Under the pieces are notes generated by a model. The model did not search any database, was not told where the DNA came from, and saw only the letters and a program-made list of their open reading frames with translations. Both the position numbers and the translations under genes were made by a program. A stretch of 64,000 nt of DNA from Dermacentor variabilis (Eukaryota; Arthropoda; Arachnida; Ixodida; Ixodidae). Of this stretch, positions 12,063 through 24,113 are shown in pieces. The stretch covers positions 71,797,315 to 71,861,314 of the forward strand of contig NC_134573.1 of the NCBI RefSeq assembly GCF_050947875.1. Direction: 5' to 3'. Numbering within the stretch: position 1 is the first letter of the stretch; each line of letters starts with the position of its first letter.

Positions 12063-14924
12063 ACCAACTCGCCCATTTTTTTCACTTTTGATGGACTTTC
12101 TCTCTTTCTGTCGATCTCGATTCGTTGCCATTGCAGCCGACTGCCCTCCACATCTCTGTAGGACCTCTAGCCGTTCACGCACGCGTGTGTTAAAGAGGGT
12201 TGTAGCGTCGTCGAGTGAAACAGCACGAAAATGGTGGCGGTCGCGCCGATGGCGGTTTTGCGCCTCGAGGGCCAATTTTATTGCTATCTCAGTAAAACTG
12301 CAAAGCTGTAGAAGCCGATTCTATCACCCTTCCGAACTACTGTAGGCACGCCGTATACGCCAGGAGCCTAGAGCACCGCTTCGCGAACCGTGCCCTTCCT
12401 GGCCACCTTGTCGTCCGTGTCGTGAACGCTCCACGTCGCGGCTACGCTGACAATCCAATGTGATGGCAGTCACGAGCTTCGCTGTTCATAACGATTGTTT
12501 TTATGACTGAGCCGCGCAGTGTGCTGTTTCCTTTTTCGAGGTGGAAATATAATAAAAATGGAACCCTTCTCCACGAAGCTGGCCATCTCCTCAACGTGAA
12601 AAAGGTTTTGTCGATGGTCGGCGTCAAGGTTTCGTGCCGTTGCATTCCTCAAGCGCTTAGAAACGCGCTTTGTAAGTCGGTGGTACTATCAGAAAGACAT
12701 CAATGCTACCTTTTCTGCAAGAAACTTTTTTGCTGTTAAACGGCTGTATTATGTTGCAATTATGCATTATAAATGTCAAGATATATCAAGCCGCAACTGC
12801 ATGCACCACGCTAGCATTGATACCATTAGTACAAACCGCTTGCGTACTTCTTAAAAAGTGCTGCAAAATATGTGGGCTTTAAGCATGACACAGCTCTTCA
12901 CTGAATTTCACGTAGCAGACACAGGTCTCACTGCGTATTTTTGCATTTTTTGTGGGAAGCCACAACTTCCAGCATTTTCCTCAGAGGAAAAAAGAGAAGA
13001 AACATATCGTAAAATGCACCGCAACTATAAACCGTAAATATAAAGACGGTGATATTTGACAGTTTTATTGAAGAACAGCTACATGCTCACTCAGAAATAT
13101 TAGTTTCAATAAGGGAAGAACCACCGTACTTCTGTCCGGGAGCCAGCTGTGACCAGAGCTCGCGGTGTGTCGTTTCCCAATGCCCCACAGGGAAGCCATA
13201 AATATTTGTGCCCACAGCTTTGGCGTTAAGTTCTGTTGAATCCCGTGCGGCGGTGCACACTCCATAGAGCCAGCACTGCGAACACTACCCGAGAGGTCGC
13301 TTTTCCGACTGGTCGCGTCCACAACCGCTAGAAGCGTTCCTGCCGACGTGGAGTTACGGAGGTCCCGATATAAAGCACGATTAACGCAAAGTTAGGTGTG
13401 TAGGGTGCCTGTATAGCAAGACTGACTCTACTGCCTCTCACAATCAAAAAATTACACGCGCTCCACGTTCGTGCATGCCAAACACGTGCAATTATTCCCT
13501 CATTGAAAGCAAGACATTCGCGCCGTGCTCAGCTATGAAAGGCACCACCCTTAAACCTGCGAAAAGCACAACATACCCAATTAAGACGGCATTCACACCG
13601 GCTCTTCACAGAGGTCACGTGACCAACTTGCCGTGGCGACCTAGGGGCGCACTTCACGGCAAAGAAAAATTCAGTTTAGTGTTCATTTAGCGGTAAATTC
13701 GACAGAAATTTTTTAGCATTACGTCGCACCTCTCTGTGGTTCCTGATACATTAGTTAAACCACGTTCACTGAACTGAAAAGTGTTGTCAAGGGGCTCACT
13801 CGACACATGTGCTGCCTCTTCGTGGAGCGAAGCGCGAATGATGGTGGACAATTCCTCAGAATGGGCAGCGCCGAAGTTGTCTCTTAAGAGAAATACCCAA
13901 TGGCACGTGCATATAGAATAGCCCAAGCTGTCTGCTGTAGGCTAGACAGCAACCATCGGCGAGTTGTCTGTTCTGGCAATACGTAACGCTAGGCGTTGTC
14001 TGGTGGGACATGGAGCAGCCATCACGTACGTAGTGGCCCAAGCTAGTATACAACTTGCGTCAGTGGGTATGTGTCTCTATTTATCGCGCCAGAACGTCAA
14101 ATCATGCAAAGTGGTCGAAGTAGCTAATGGAAGGCTTCGCTTTAATAGGAACGTTGGATATACGAAACTGAAAGTGAATGGACGGGGAGATGTTGAATGG
14201 CAGTATATTGCTGATATATTAACGTACTTGGCGTTATTCAAGCCCTAAGCCATTCAACATATCTTTTTAGTATTTATAGAGTACTGCACACCAATTTCCT
14301 TACACAACGTCATCAAGATACCAACTTCGGCTTCGTCTGTACTTATGTATTTACGTCGCTGTTCACATAAAATCAACATACCGTACGGTCTCGTAAGGAG
14401 CCCGCGTTAATGAAGTTCTCTGGATTGTTTAAAATGAGAGGCGCGGTTATTATAAACCATATGACTGGTGAAAGTGCCCTGGTGTACTGATATCATTTGC
14501 GCATGTTAGCCTTCAGAAAATGCGCCTACCACATAGAGTTCTAAGCTCCGAGACGAGTAGACTACGAATTGTCGTGTTTTACGACGTAAAGCCGCACTCG
14601 AGCTCCGAGCACAATGCGCTGACCCCAGAACGGCTCTAGGAATGTTGACTACAGCGAAATAGTATGATAACAGTTGTTTATTACCCTACGAAATTTGTAC
14701 AGTACTAGAGATGACATATTCGGATGGCCATCAAGTTTATCTTCAGTAGATTCCGGGTTATGTTGGTGTTCAAGGAAATGAGGAAACAGATAGATTGTGC
14801 TACTGTGCCACATAGTTTGGATATGCTGAGCTCTACGACAAAAAAAAGGTGAGGAAACCTAAGCACTTCTTACAAGTCCTGAATGCCAGAGCATAAGTGT
14901 TCATTGAAAGCCCCAGAACGGTTC
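12063..14924. other. Unassigned spacer
   Basis: No gene, RNA or repeat family is recognised here. ORFs are short and lack domain motifs. Confidence 0.4.
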
Positions 14925-16612
14925 TACAAGAACATAGTAGAAGGCTACAGAGCGGGAACCGATGGAGACAAAGGAGGCACACAAAGTACACCGACGCATC
15001 GCGGGAACAATAGCAACAAGTCAGCAATGATTCATGCTGCTACAAGAAAAAAAGTTGCCGATGGACTAAAAATGAAGTCGAGCAATGCAAGTAGTTGGGC
15101 TTGTGGATTAAACACAGTAAACACGCGTGGGAACCGATGGAAACAAAGGAGGCACACAAAGTACACAAATGCATTGCTGAAACGATAGGAGCAAGCGAGC
15201 AAGGATTCACAGTATCAGAATAAAAAGTGCCCGATGGACTAGAAATGAAGTTGAGCAGAGTAAGCACTTGGGCTTCTTGGTTGAACATAGTAGAAGGCTT
15301 GAGCACGCGAACCGACGGAAACAAAAGGGGCACACGAAGTACACAGATGCAGCACTGAAACGATAGCGAAGAGCGAGCAAGGATTCGTGCTGCTTGAATC
15401 AAAAGTGCCCGATGGACTAGAAATGACGTTGAGCAGAGTAACCACTTGGGCTTGTTGGTTGAACATGGTAGAAGGCTACAGCGCAGGAACCGACGTAAAC
15501 AAAAGAGGCACACGAAGTACATAGACCCAGCGGTGAAACGATAGCGACAAGCGAGCAAGGATTCATGCTGCTAGAATAAAAAGGGCCCGATGGACTAGAA
15601 ATGAAGTTGAGCAGAGTAACCACTTGGGCTTGTTGACTAACACAGTAAAGGGCTACAGCGTGGGAACCGATGGAAACAAAGGAGGCACACAAAGTATACA
15701 GACGCATCGCTGAAACAATAGCAACGAGCCAGAAAAGATTCATGCTGCTAGAATCAAAAGTGCCCGATGGACTGGATATGAAGTTGAGCAGGGTAACCAC
15801 TGGCGCTCGTTGGATGAACATAGTAGAAGGCTACAGCGCGTGAAACAACGGAGACAAAGGAGGCAGACAATGTACACAGACCCAGCGGTGAAACAATAGC
15901 GACAAGCGAGCAACGATTCATGCTGTTAGAATCAAAAGTGCCCGATGGACTAGAAATGAAGTTCGGCAGAGTAACCAGTTGGGCTTGTTGGTTGAACGTA
16001 TTAGAAGGCTACAGCGCGAGATCCGACGGATACAAAAGAGGCACACGATGTACACAGACCCAGCGGTGGAACGATAGCGACAAAAGAGCAAGGATTCATG
16101 CTGCTAAAATCAAAAATGCCCGATGGACTAGAAATGAAGTTGAGCAGAGTAACCACTTGGGCTTGTTGATTGAACACAGTAAAGGGCTACAGCGTGGGAA
16201 CCGATGGAAACAAAGGAGGCACACAAAGTATACAGACGCATCGCTGAAACAATAGCAACGAGCCAGAAAAGATTCATGCTGCTAGAATCAAAAGTGCCCG
16301 ATGGACTGGATATGAAGTTGAGCAGAGTAACCCCTTCAGCTCGTTGGTTGAACATAGTAGAAAGCTACAGCGCGAGAACCTACGGAGACAAAGGAGGCAG
16401 ACAATGTACACAGACCCAGCGGTGAAACGATAGCGAACAGCGAGCAAGGATTCATGCTGCTAGAATCAAAAGTGCCTGATGGACTAGAAATGATGTTGAG
16501 CAGAGTAACCACTTTGGGCTTGTTGATTGAACATAGTAGAAGGCTACAGCGCGGAAACCGACGGAGAAAAAGCAGGCCCACAAAGTACACAGAGGCAGCG
16601 CTGAAGTATTGG
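14925..16612. repeat. Satellite array, 178-bp monomer, three-monomer higher-order period
   Basis: The monomer landmark AAAGTGCCCGATGGACTAG recurs at about 15053, 15224, 15402, 15580, 15757, 15935, 16113, 16291 and 16468, spaced 171-178 bp. Monomers three apart share private variants: GGACTGGATATG occurs at about 15768 and 16302, and AAAGTATACAGACGC at 15691 and 16225, exactly 534 bp apart. The AAAAGAGGCACACG type occurs at 15501 and 16034. The long minus-strand ORFs across the array are repeats of one monomer translated. Because 178 is not a multiple of three they change frame each unit, so they are not genes. Confidence 0.92.
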
Positions 16613-16640
16613 CCGCCAAGCACATTCTTCCGCAATTCAT

Positions 16641-16722
16641 CCGTGCACTTTGGGTACCTCCTTTGTCTGCATCATTTCCGGCGCTGTAGGGCTCTACTAT
16701 GTTCTACCAACAAGCCTAACTG
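16641..16722. repeat. Partial satellite monomer in inverted orientation
   Basis: The sequence from CACTTTGGGTACCTCC to TTCTACCAACAAGCC matches the reverse complement of the monomers just to the left. The array therefore ends with an orientation switch. Confidence 0.65.
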
Positions 16723-17287
16723 GTTAATCTGCGGTCCTTCGAGTTTTGAGCTGCGACTAATGTAGCATAGCGGTACTTTCTTCTCGAGCCAGCAAGCAGC
16801 CGCAGCCTGCAGTGCCAACGCCGCAGGCCACCGACTTCCAGCGTGACCTGAGCCGGATGAAGCAGCCGCGACCACCAAGGGTGGCAGGAGCGCGCAGCAT
16901 CTAAGCCCAGTGGATGTGTGAGAGAGATATGGAGATGCGGACCGCGCGCTGATATATGAGAGGGGGAGGGGGATGACGTGGCGTAGCGGTGGTGCCCTCT
17001 CGTCTGCAACACTTGGTGTGCTACGTTCACGTTCAGCAGGTGTATTCTATCACCCGCGCTGCTCCGTGGAGGCACGCTCGTGACGCGGCATCACATCCAA
17101 TGGGAATTTAGGTGCCGTTTCGCTGCTACAGATACCGCCGGCGTTTCCGCTTAATGAGCTAATTGATGCTTTGGCATCGAAATTTCATGAAACCCCGTGT
17201 TTCGATAAACGGGCAAAGGCATCTCTCGTATCCCGGATTTGCCCGCGTTTGCGCTTCATAACATGCCAACGCAATGACTGCACCTTT
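16723..17287. other. Unassigned spacer
   Basis: GC-richer sequence with no supported gene. A purine-rich GA/GGGGAGGGGG stretch lies near 16920-16975. Confidence 0.35.
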
Positions 17288-17575
17288 GGCAAATTCATAC
17301 GTCGACTAGACCTTGGGGTAGCCTAGACCCTTTACACCTTCCATAGGATCAAGAAGAGGCCATCCCCTGCTTGCCCTCATTGTATCACCCCGGATGCGTC
17401 TGTGAAACATGTGGTCATCGAGTGCCCGCAATGGAAGCATCGGCGAGAGACCCTGCGCAGCCGTTTGAATCGGCCAGACAAGCTTCTTTTTTCCTCTTGA
17501 GACGGTCCTTGGACGCAGGTGGTGCTCATGCAAACGAAGACGCGCTGTCACAGCCCTTGTTGATTTTATGACAAA
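17288..17575 (+). mobile_element. I/R1-type LINE, C-terminal fragment
   Basis: The plus-strand translation near 17350 reads KKRPSPACPHCITPDASVKH followed by VVIECPQWKHRRETL. This is the cysteine-histidine segment that closes the ORF of I- and R1-group LINEs, with Cys-x2-Cys, His and Cys in the usual spacing. A TGA follows near 17500. Nothing upstream is recognisable, so this is a 5'-truncated copy. Confidence 0.65.
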
Positions 17576-18400
17576 TAGGTACTTTATGCAGTCTCTTTGA
17601 ACGACAACTCATTGTGAACGTGCTCACTGTCTGACTTTGTGCACGTTTATGTCAATTTGTACTGTTTGTGAGAGCTTTATTCTTCACTGTGTCTTGCGTT
17701 TGATGCCGTGACTGCACAGGTCGAGACTCCTTTTATACCTCTCACCGTGCTGTGACTGTGGACGCTCGCATGTCGCCGATACAGCGCGCTCCGTATTGTT
17801 TATCAGGCTGCGCTCCAGTTAAATGGTACTGAAGTTCTTGCTATTCTTCCTTTCTTATTCTCCTTCTCCCCATTCCTGTTTGCTTTCTTTATTTCATACA
17901 TTCCTTAATGTGCGTAGCTTATTTTTTTCTGCTGATCATTTAGGAAAAGAATAAACAGTGAGCGGAGGTGTGAGAAGCCAGAATTGCACGAAGAGCGCTG
18001 GGGACGCTTAGTTCAAATTTCTGAACTAGCTTTTCGCGATGTAATTGACGCTGACAATGCCTTCCTGAAATTATTTCGTTCTTTATCTACGATCATGCAT
18101 ACATGATATTTTGATTAAAAGAAGCGTTATTTGTAGCTAGTTTTAGAAGCATTTTATCGATAAAAACAGCGTAAACCCGCGGAAATAGCTTCAAATTTGT
18201 GTTGTCAAACTTGCCTACCACCGCTGCTGTTCTGGCGAGAAATTCAAGGAATGCAACTTTTGTGTTTCTTTAAGCACTCACGGGAAATGAATCCACTTCT
18301 AGAATGTAAATGAAGATGGAACATTCAAGCAATAACTCCGTGACCGAAACATGTTTGGTGTGGTTGCATAGTATACGTCTAAGGAACTAATATGAAACTA
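17576..18400. other. Unassigned spacer
   Basis: No gene or repeat family is recognised between the LINE end and the left terminus of the candidate CACTA element. Confidence 0.35.
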
Positions 18401-18412
18401 CACTGTAAAAAA
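18401..18412 (+). repeat. Left terminal inverted repeat of the CACTA-like element
   Basis: CACTGTAAAAAA, preceded by ...AAACTA. ACAGAAA-type motifs follow at about 18462, 18486, 18554 and 18598. Confidence 0.6.
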
Positions 18413-18844
18413 TATCTGTTAAATAACACAACAAAGAGGAAGATTTTCCATTTTGGGTACAGAAATGTTCCTGAAGTAAAAATAACAGAAATTTCTTTCT
18501 TTGTAAGACTAGCTTTTCCAGTTAGCGCTATATATGCACTTTTCCATGAATTTAACAGAAAATGTTTACGCGAGAAACATGGTTCTTGTTGAATTTAACA
18601 GAAATGCCGAATGTGAGGATACCTTAATAATATGATTTCTTTTTAGGGTCTCTTTATCTTAATGAATTATTTCACGAACACATCTGTACAAGACGTGATT
18701 CGATACAGGACTATCGGAACAGGACACGTGTTCGCAAACATGAGGACAGTCGGTATAGAGATGCTTTGGAACGATACGTTATGGTATACGGTCCGCAGCG
18801 AAGTTCAGATGAATCTTGGCTACCTGGGTCTCTTTACTCTGCAC

Positions 18845-18953
18845 GCCTCCATTAGAATGCGTGCGGCCTATGCAGCCAAGATTCGATCTCGAGTCATTGA
18901 GTTCAGAATCCGAATGCTATAGCTACTAAGCCACCGAGCTACTAAGCCACCGA
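18845..18953 (-). mobile_element. SINE with tRNA-like head, minus strand
   Basis: The reverse complement reads CTCGGTGGCTTAGTAGCTAT (box A-like), then GAGATCGAATCTTGGC (box B-like), then TCTAATGGAGGCG, matching the head and start of body of the tick tRNA-derived SINE. The first 16 bases of the head are duplicated in tandem (CTACTAAGCCACCGAG twice at 18924-18953). Confidence 0.65.
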
Positions 18954-19051
18954 GAGATGACGCGTAAAGTGTTTGCACATACGCGCCATTTCCCAAGCTT
19001 CAAAAACCGCACTGCATAGAACATACGTGAGCAAGCCGTCCGCATATCCAC

Positions 19052-19275
19052 CGCTACTGTGGCTGAGTGGTTAGGGCGCTCGACTGCTAAGCCCGAGGAA
19101 GCGGGTTCGATCGCAGTCGAGTCGGCCGTGTTTCCATGGAGGCGAAATGCAAGGCGCCCGGATGGCCTTTAAAGAACACCAGGTGGCCGAAATCTCCGGA
19201 GACCTCCAGGACACGGTCTCCCTCACAGCCAATGTCGCGTCTCGGTGTTAAACCGTATATATATATATATACAAG
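19052..19275 (+). mobile_element. Ruka-like SINE, near full length
   Basis: The tRNA-like head has box A (TGGCTGAGTGGTTAGG) and box B (GGGTTCGATCGC). It is followed by the body landmarks CCATGGAGGCGAAATGC, TTTAAAGAACACCAGGTGG and GAAATCTCCGGAG. The tail is an (AT)n run at about 19256-19272. It lies within the candidate CACTA element and is therefore a nested insertion. Confidence 0.8.
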
Positions 19276-20129
19276 CACTAAACCCAACCATTTTTATTTC
19301 CGACCATGCATTGTCGGCTCCTGAGCACGTAGGCACAGTACAAATATGGAAGTTGTCTCGCGCGTGGCGCAACTCATGTCCAATGGAGCTGCCGCGACCC
19401 TGAAACCACATGCGGCCCGCTCAAATAGACAAGACTTCGCCTATGGCCCCCTAGGTGTGAGGGCCTGTATCGAGGGCTCCTTTACATTCGTTTTACTAGG
19501 GGACAGTCGCTTGTGTAATTCACAGGAGGTAACAATTTTCGAAGAATAAACATTGATTTGATTTGAAGAGCTCAACGGCATTGGCATTGAAAGCAGATGA
19601 TATGTTGCCGGATGCGACTGTCCCATTATCCGACATATCCGAAACGTACCCGTTACCATACGTAGCCGACATATCCGACGTATGCTGCAGTGCTCATGCG
19701 AAATATGCCGGGGCTTCATCTTCCAATGCGCACGCAAGGAGGGTGATCGGAAGCATGATTGGCGACGGAGCACACACGTACGTACGTGAGCCGCCAAGTC
19801 ATTATATCTGTCACCGAGAGTTCTCAGTAACATATGCCATATATTCGGGACGGATACAGAGCATTATCCAATATCAGAGAGAGATCTTCAGCATCTTCTT
19901 ATGGTCGAATGTGTCGAATGATTCTTAGAAAGTCAAATGGATGTCTTCGGAGCTACACTCTGTTTCCCATTAGTGTGCTGGGAACCTCGTCATACTCGCA
20001 GCGTGCCGCTAAGACTGCAGCGGCCGCAGGCGTCACGGGATCATAGTCTGTTCCAACGTTACTAGATTACCTCGTTGGTCTGTGCGTTCCCCTCCTCCTC
20101 GTGATACCGGATGAAGCAGAATAAAGGAA

Positions 20130-20232
20130 CATTCTGAAGGGGTCACAGCGCACACGGGGACGAGAGACAAAGAAATACACAACACAAGCGCTGGTATTGT
20201 GTCTCCATGTGCGCTGTGACCCTTTCAGAATG
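20130..20232. repeat. Hairpin with 25-bp arms
   Basis: The left arm (20130-20154, CATTCTGAAGGGGTCACAGC...) and the right arm (20208-20232) are reverse complements with one mismatch, separated by 53 bp. This is a compact inverted repeat, possibly a small MITE. Confidence 0.8.
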
Positions 20233-21405
20233 AAGGGTATTCCAAATATCTATTCAATAGAGGGGGTATTCTTTTCACGCCGCCGCGACCGGGCGTTTTC
20301 TCTCGTCTTGTGAGCCCGGCGACGCACGGCATCAAGTAAGCAGCGCCTAAGATGCACCGCGAGCGACTATGACAGTCGCGATATAGCAACGGCGCAGCGT
20401 ACCTAGAATAACCTTCTTCATACAGTCGTCGTGCTCACTAAATGCGACCAGTTCGTTACGCACATTCAATATAATAAAAAGGAAACCGAAACACGCCGAA
20501 AACGAAACCGAACTATCTTGCGGAGGCAGCGGAATAACACAACACACATACGCGGAAGCTCAACTTTGGCGGCCGCTTAGCGCACTTTACGAATTGCGCC
20601 TTAACGTCTTTGTTCCCGTGCTGTAGCCGTGGAAGTCGGTGTTGGGTTTATCGCGAGCTTCTCGTTTACGGTAGTCATCGAGTGCCTGTATGTTTGCTTG
20701 GTTGGATCTAACAGCATCGTGTATTTGATGCCTTGTGACTTGCTGGAGCTGCATCTGGCAGAAATTTGGAGCGCCCAACGAACGGGACGGCACCGCGGGC
20801 TCGTCCCCGCTGAAACAAGGTAAGCAGGTGTAGTAATTAATTCTGGCTTCATTTTGCTTACGGCCACGATTAAACTGGTCTAGCTCGCAAGCGGCAGTTC
20901 CTTGTCTTGTATAGCGGGTAATGGGTTTAGCCACCGCAACTCCTGTAAATGCCGCTACTCGTTGTAGGGCTTCAGTGAACGGAGCCTTGTTGCTCGCGGT
21001 CATGAGTTAAGCCTTCCTTTTTGCAGCGGTGATGTGTAACCTTCAGGGATTGGATCGCAAGCGCTGTCTGAAATTGTGCTGTGGTTGGAGTTCAGGCTTC
21101 TTCGATGTTCGCGGCGCACGCGCGCCGGTGGCGGCCGGTCACGTCAAGTTTGCCGCGGCATGGCGGCCGAGGTAGCGCCGGCAGCGGCGTAGCGCATGCG
21201 CAGAACGTCCGTCGTGGCTTTGTGAAGCCGCGAGCTCCTTACGAATCCCGCGCCGGCAGCTGTGGAAGCGTGCGGAAAGCCGCCGAACGCGCTGTCAGTT
21301 GAGTGCCGCCGTAGTGTAGTTTGGCGCTGTGGCCAACGTGACGTCGCTGAGCCGCGCGCGCGCGCTATGTTGAAGTATATCTGCGCCTTTTGGGTAACTG
21401 TAAAA

Positions 21406-21895
21406 GCCCAGACCACACGTACGCTTGCGTACGCGCGCAAGTTCGCGTTTAAGCGCCTGCAGCGCCTAGCGAGGAATGGTGGTTTGCATCCACAAAGACG
21501 CTCGACAGGGCGCGCTCACTGCCTTCAGTCTTGGTCTTCAGTCTTCACTGCCTTGGAAAACGCCACTTCGTACTTTGCCATTGACTGTGTTTCAAAATGC
21601 TTCGATATCTGTAAACGTAATTGTTATATTTTTAGAGCTGTTTGATCAGCACGAAAAGGAAAGATTAAGCACTTTCTTGCATGATATAAATCTGCTTCAC
21701 TGAGTTGAATGTACCGTGCTGTGGCTGCGCAGGCAGGCGCCTCGACGCGAGGTGGTCTAAGCGCGCGAAAACAGGAGCTGTTCACCGAGTTCGCGCCGCG
21801 TTTCGACGCGTACAAGCCGTGCCGCATTGTCTGCGCATACCTGGGCGCCCGGACTCGAGCTCGCGCGCATCAGCAAGCGTGCGTGTGGTCTGGGC
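21406..21895. mobile_element. MITE-like element with inverted ends, 490 bp
   Basis: The left end GCCCAGACCACACGTACGC and the right end GCGTGCGTGTGGTCTGGGC are inverted copies over about 35 bp with few mismatches. The next inner blocks (GCGCCTGCAGCGCC against GGCAGGCGCCTCG) also pair. No coding sequence is present. I could not define a target duplication with confidence. Confidence 0.65.
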
Positions 21896-22199
21896 CTAAC
21901 GTCGCCTATATTCGCCGAAGGGCTGTGAGGGGTAGTTCGTAGACTGCAAAGGACTGAACGAGTTCATTGGTAGCTTCATAATGAAGGCTTAGATCCATGA
22001 ACGCGAAAACTAAAGCGAAGGCGGCGAGCTGCGCCGTCGGCCGAAGCACTTTGTATATCTCGTTTTCCTATTCGCTCGGATTTGCAGCCACAGAGAATGT
22101 CGTTCGTCGCCCACAAGTCCCCTGGAGATCAGCCAGATTCTCGATGGCCTATTCCGGTTTGCCACTTAGCTCCGCCCATGAGTTCCGTCTTCGCCTCGG

Positions 22200-22325
22200 C
22201 TAGCGCGTCGCCAAGTGCTCATTAAAAACCTTTAGGTGGTCGCAATTTCTGGAGCCCTCTCTACGGCGTGCCCCATTGCCGATGTCGCTTCGGGACATCA
22301 AACGCTCTAAACCAAACCCAACTTC
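22200..22325 (+). mobile_element. Ruka-like SINE, 3' body fragment
   Basis: The order CATTAAAAACCTTTAGGTGG, CGCAATTTCTGGAGCCCTC, CTACGGCGTGCC and a CGGGACATCAAACG ending is the SINE body and tail. The head is missing. It is nested in the 5' part of the candidate CACTA element. Confidence 0.65.
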
Positions 22326-23405
22326 GGTATACTTCGAGTTTTAGGTAGCAAAGCATGCATAGTGAATGCTTATTGAGGCGGCCTGCAACAGTTACCGTTC
22401 TTTTAATGCACTGTAAGGTACCAGCTTTCATCATGAATAGGTCGTTTTATTACTGTGTGCTTTATAAATGCGCGGAGCTAAGTTCCGTCTGCGAGGGCAG
22501 TATATATTGCTTGCGTGTGAGCACTGCGGCGCATCTTCCGTTTAGATCGCGCAGTCGGTGCGTAGAAACGTTTTTCTTCAGGTGCCGAATTATGCAGGAT
22601 CGCGTTCGCGCTCAGTCCAACAAAGCGTACATGAGTAAATTACTGGTTAATTTTAAGACTAGCACTCCATTATCGCCTGGCAGCTGCTCGCACCACACGC
22701 ACGGCATCTTGCTTCGGGAACCGAAATTCGTGTTTACTAACTCCTTGTGTAGCCGCGAAAAGTGCGTGAGTGAGCGAATGACTCATTCATTGCAGCAATG
22801 TGGACCGATCATCACGCGGCTTTGTGCACGTAGACATCGCTGGTATTTTCTGTACCACTGGCGGAACTCCACAATGCAGCCTCAGCAAGAAGTACGATAT
22901 CCAGCTGCAAGGATAGCAAAAGTGCAACTGCATGGCTGTACAAACGGGCAGCTCCCTCCGCAGTGTTAGTGTGATTGCACCCTAGCCTATACGCAGACAA
23001 TTCCTCAGTGCTTGGCTAGTAGTGTATGCTCATTTGCATTGCCAGATCATGCCGTTTATTTCGCACGTGGAACCCTATATTAAGTTGGCTATGAATGGGC
23101 ATCTCCTCAGCGTTCAGTCCTCAAAAGACCTGTGGTGGGTTCGCTTTTACTGTTGTGCATCACAGTAATTGTGGGTCATCTGACCATTTAAGTGCGCACA
23201 ACACATCCTAATCAAGTAATCGAGAGCATTGAGTTCGAGAACCGAGGTTAATACAGGGCAACTGAGCATACGAACAGCTTTTAATTTTGCCCTTGGCCTT
23301 ATAAGGACTGTGTGTTGCTACCATCACATGGAATAAAACTTGGCAAAATTAATTGTAATTTTTAGATGTGTCGGTTCTGTATTGATCTTCACTTCTTTCC
23401 TGCAG

Positions 23406-23547
23406 TGGGAGCTTTATCCAGGGCCACTACAGATGCTCACTTAGTGGCCTCAACAAAGATTCGTTCTTTTTGGTTCGGAACCAGTCGAACATAACTGTGT
23501 GGTGCTCCAGGCTAACAGAAGCTCATTGCGATGACTTCACAAACCAG
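23406..23547 (+). CDS. Candidate upstream exon of the zinc-finger transposase gene
   Basis: This 142-bp block is bounded by a strong acceptor (TTTCCTGCAG before 23406) and a strong donor (CAG then GTGAGC at 23548). One frame is open throughout (47 codons after one leading base; it starts GSFIQGHYRC and ends DDFTNQ). The next acceptor, TTGCAG before 24072, leads in the same phase to the ATG at 24114. The exon could therefore extend the protein N-terminus or belong to the 5' leader. No domain is recognised in it. RNA evidence would decide. Confidence 0.45.
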
Positions 23548-24113
23548 GTGAGCTGTTTTAAACATTTTATCCCTGGCGTTTCTTAGATGCCTGCTAAGCT
23601 TGTTTGCATCTTCAGATAATATGTATAAGGAGTCAGGGTTCGAATCACGTTTGCTCTCAACGGCCACCTTTGACTACTTTGACTATGAATTTAATGAAGC
23701 TGAAGTGCTAGCTCTGAAATATTTTTCCCACTGACTTTTAGTAGCACACAGTGCAAGTGTGTAATTCCTGTTGCGACTACTGCAGATAGTAAATGTGACA
23801 GTTTTACCTTCAGTGGTTCACTTCCAGTACTTGTTTCTAAATGAGTTGCAGATTATACAAGGTGTAACAACATTGCAATAACCCTATTCCGCTTTAGAAA
23901 AGCAAGAGTTCTGTATGTAGATTTTTCTGATCAAGCTCACCATATGTCAGCAGCAGCTAAAGATGTATAATAAGATGTACAGTGCAGCGCTCTGCATGAG
24001 CTGTGATTTGGAACATTTCCCATGACGCACAATTTGATGCCAATTTCTGTGGAATTTTAAATTCGTTGCAGTTACAGAGGTCGAGTCCACTCAAGTGCCC
24101 AGTAACGTGCAGA

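Noticed and set aside
15040..15821. Long minus-strand ORFs across the satellite
   Set aside because: They are translations of successive monomers, and a 178-bp unit cannot keep one frame.
14925..16612. CRISPR-like array
   Set aside because: There are no short conserved repeats with unique spacers. The monomers are contiguous and the genome is eukaryotic.
22355..22969. 204-codon plus-strand ORF upstream of the transposase gene
   Set aside because: No domain, no coherent composition and no splice support. It may be part of a leader but I cannot support it as coding.
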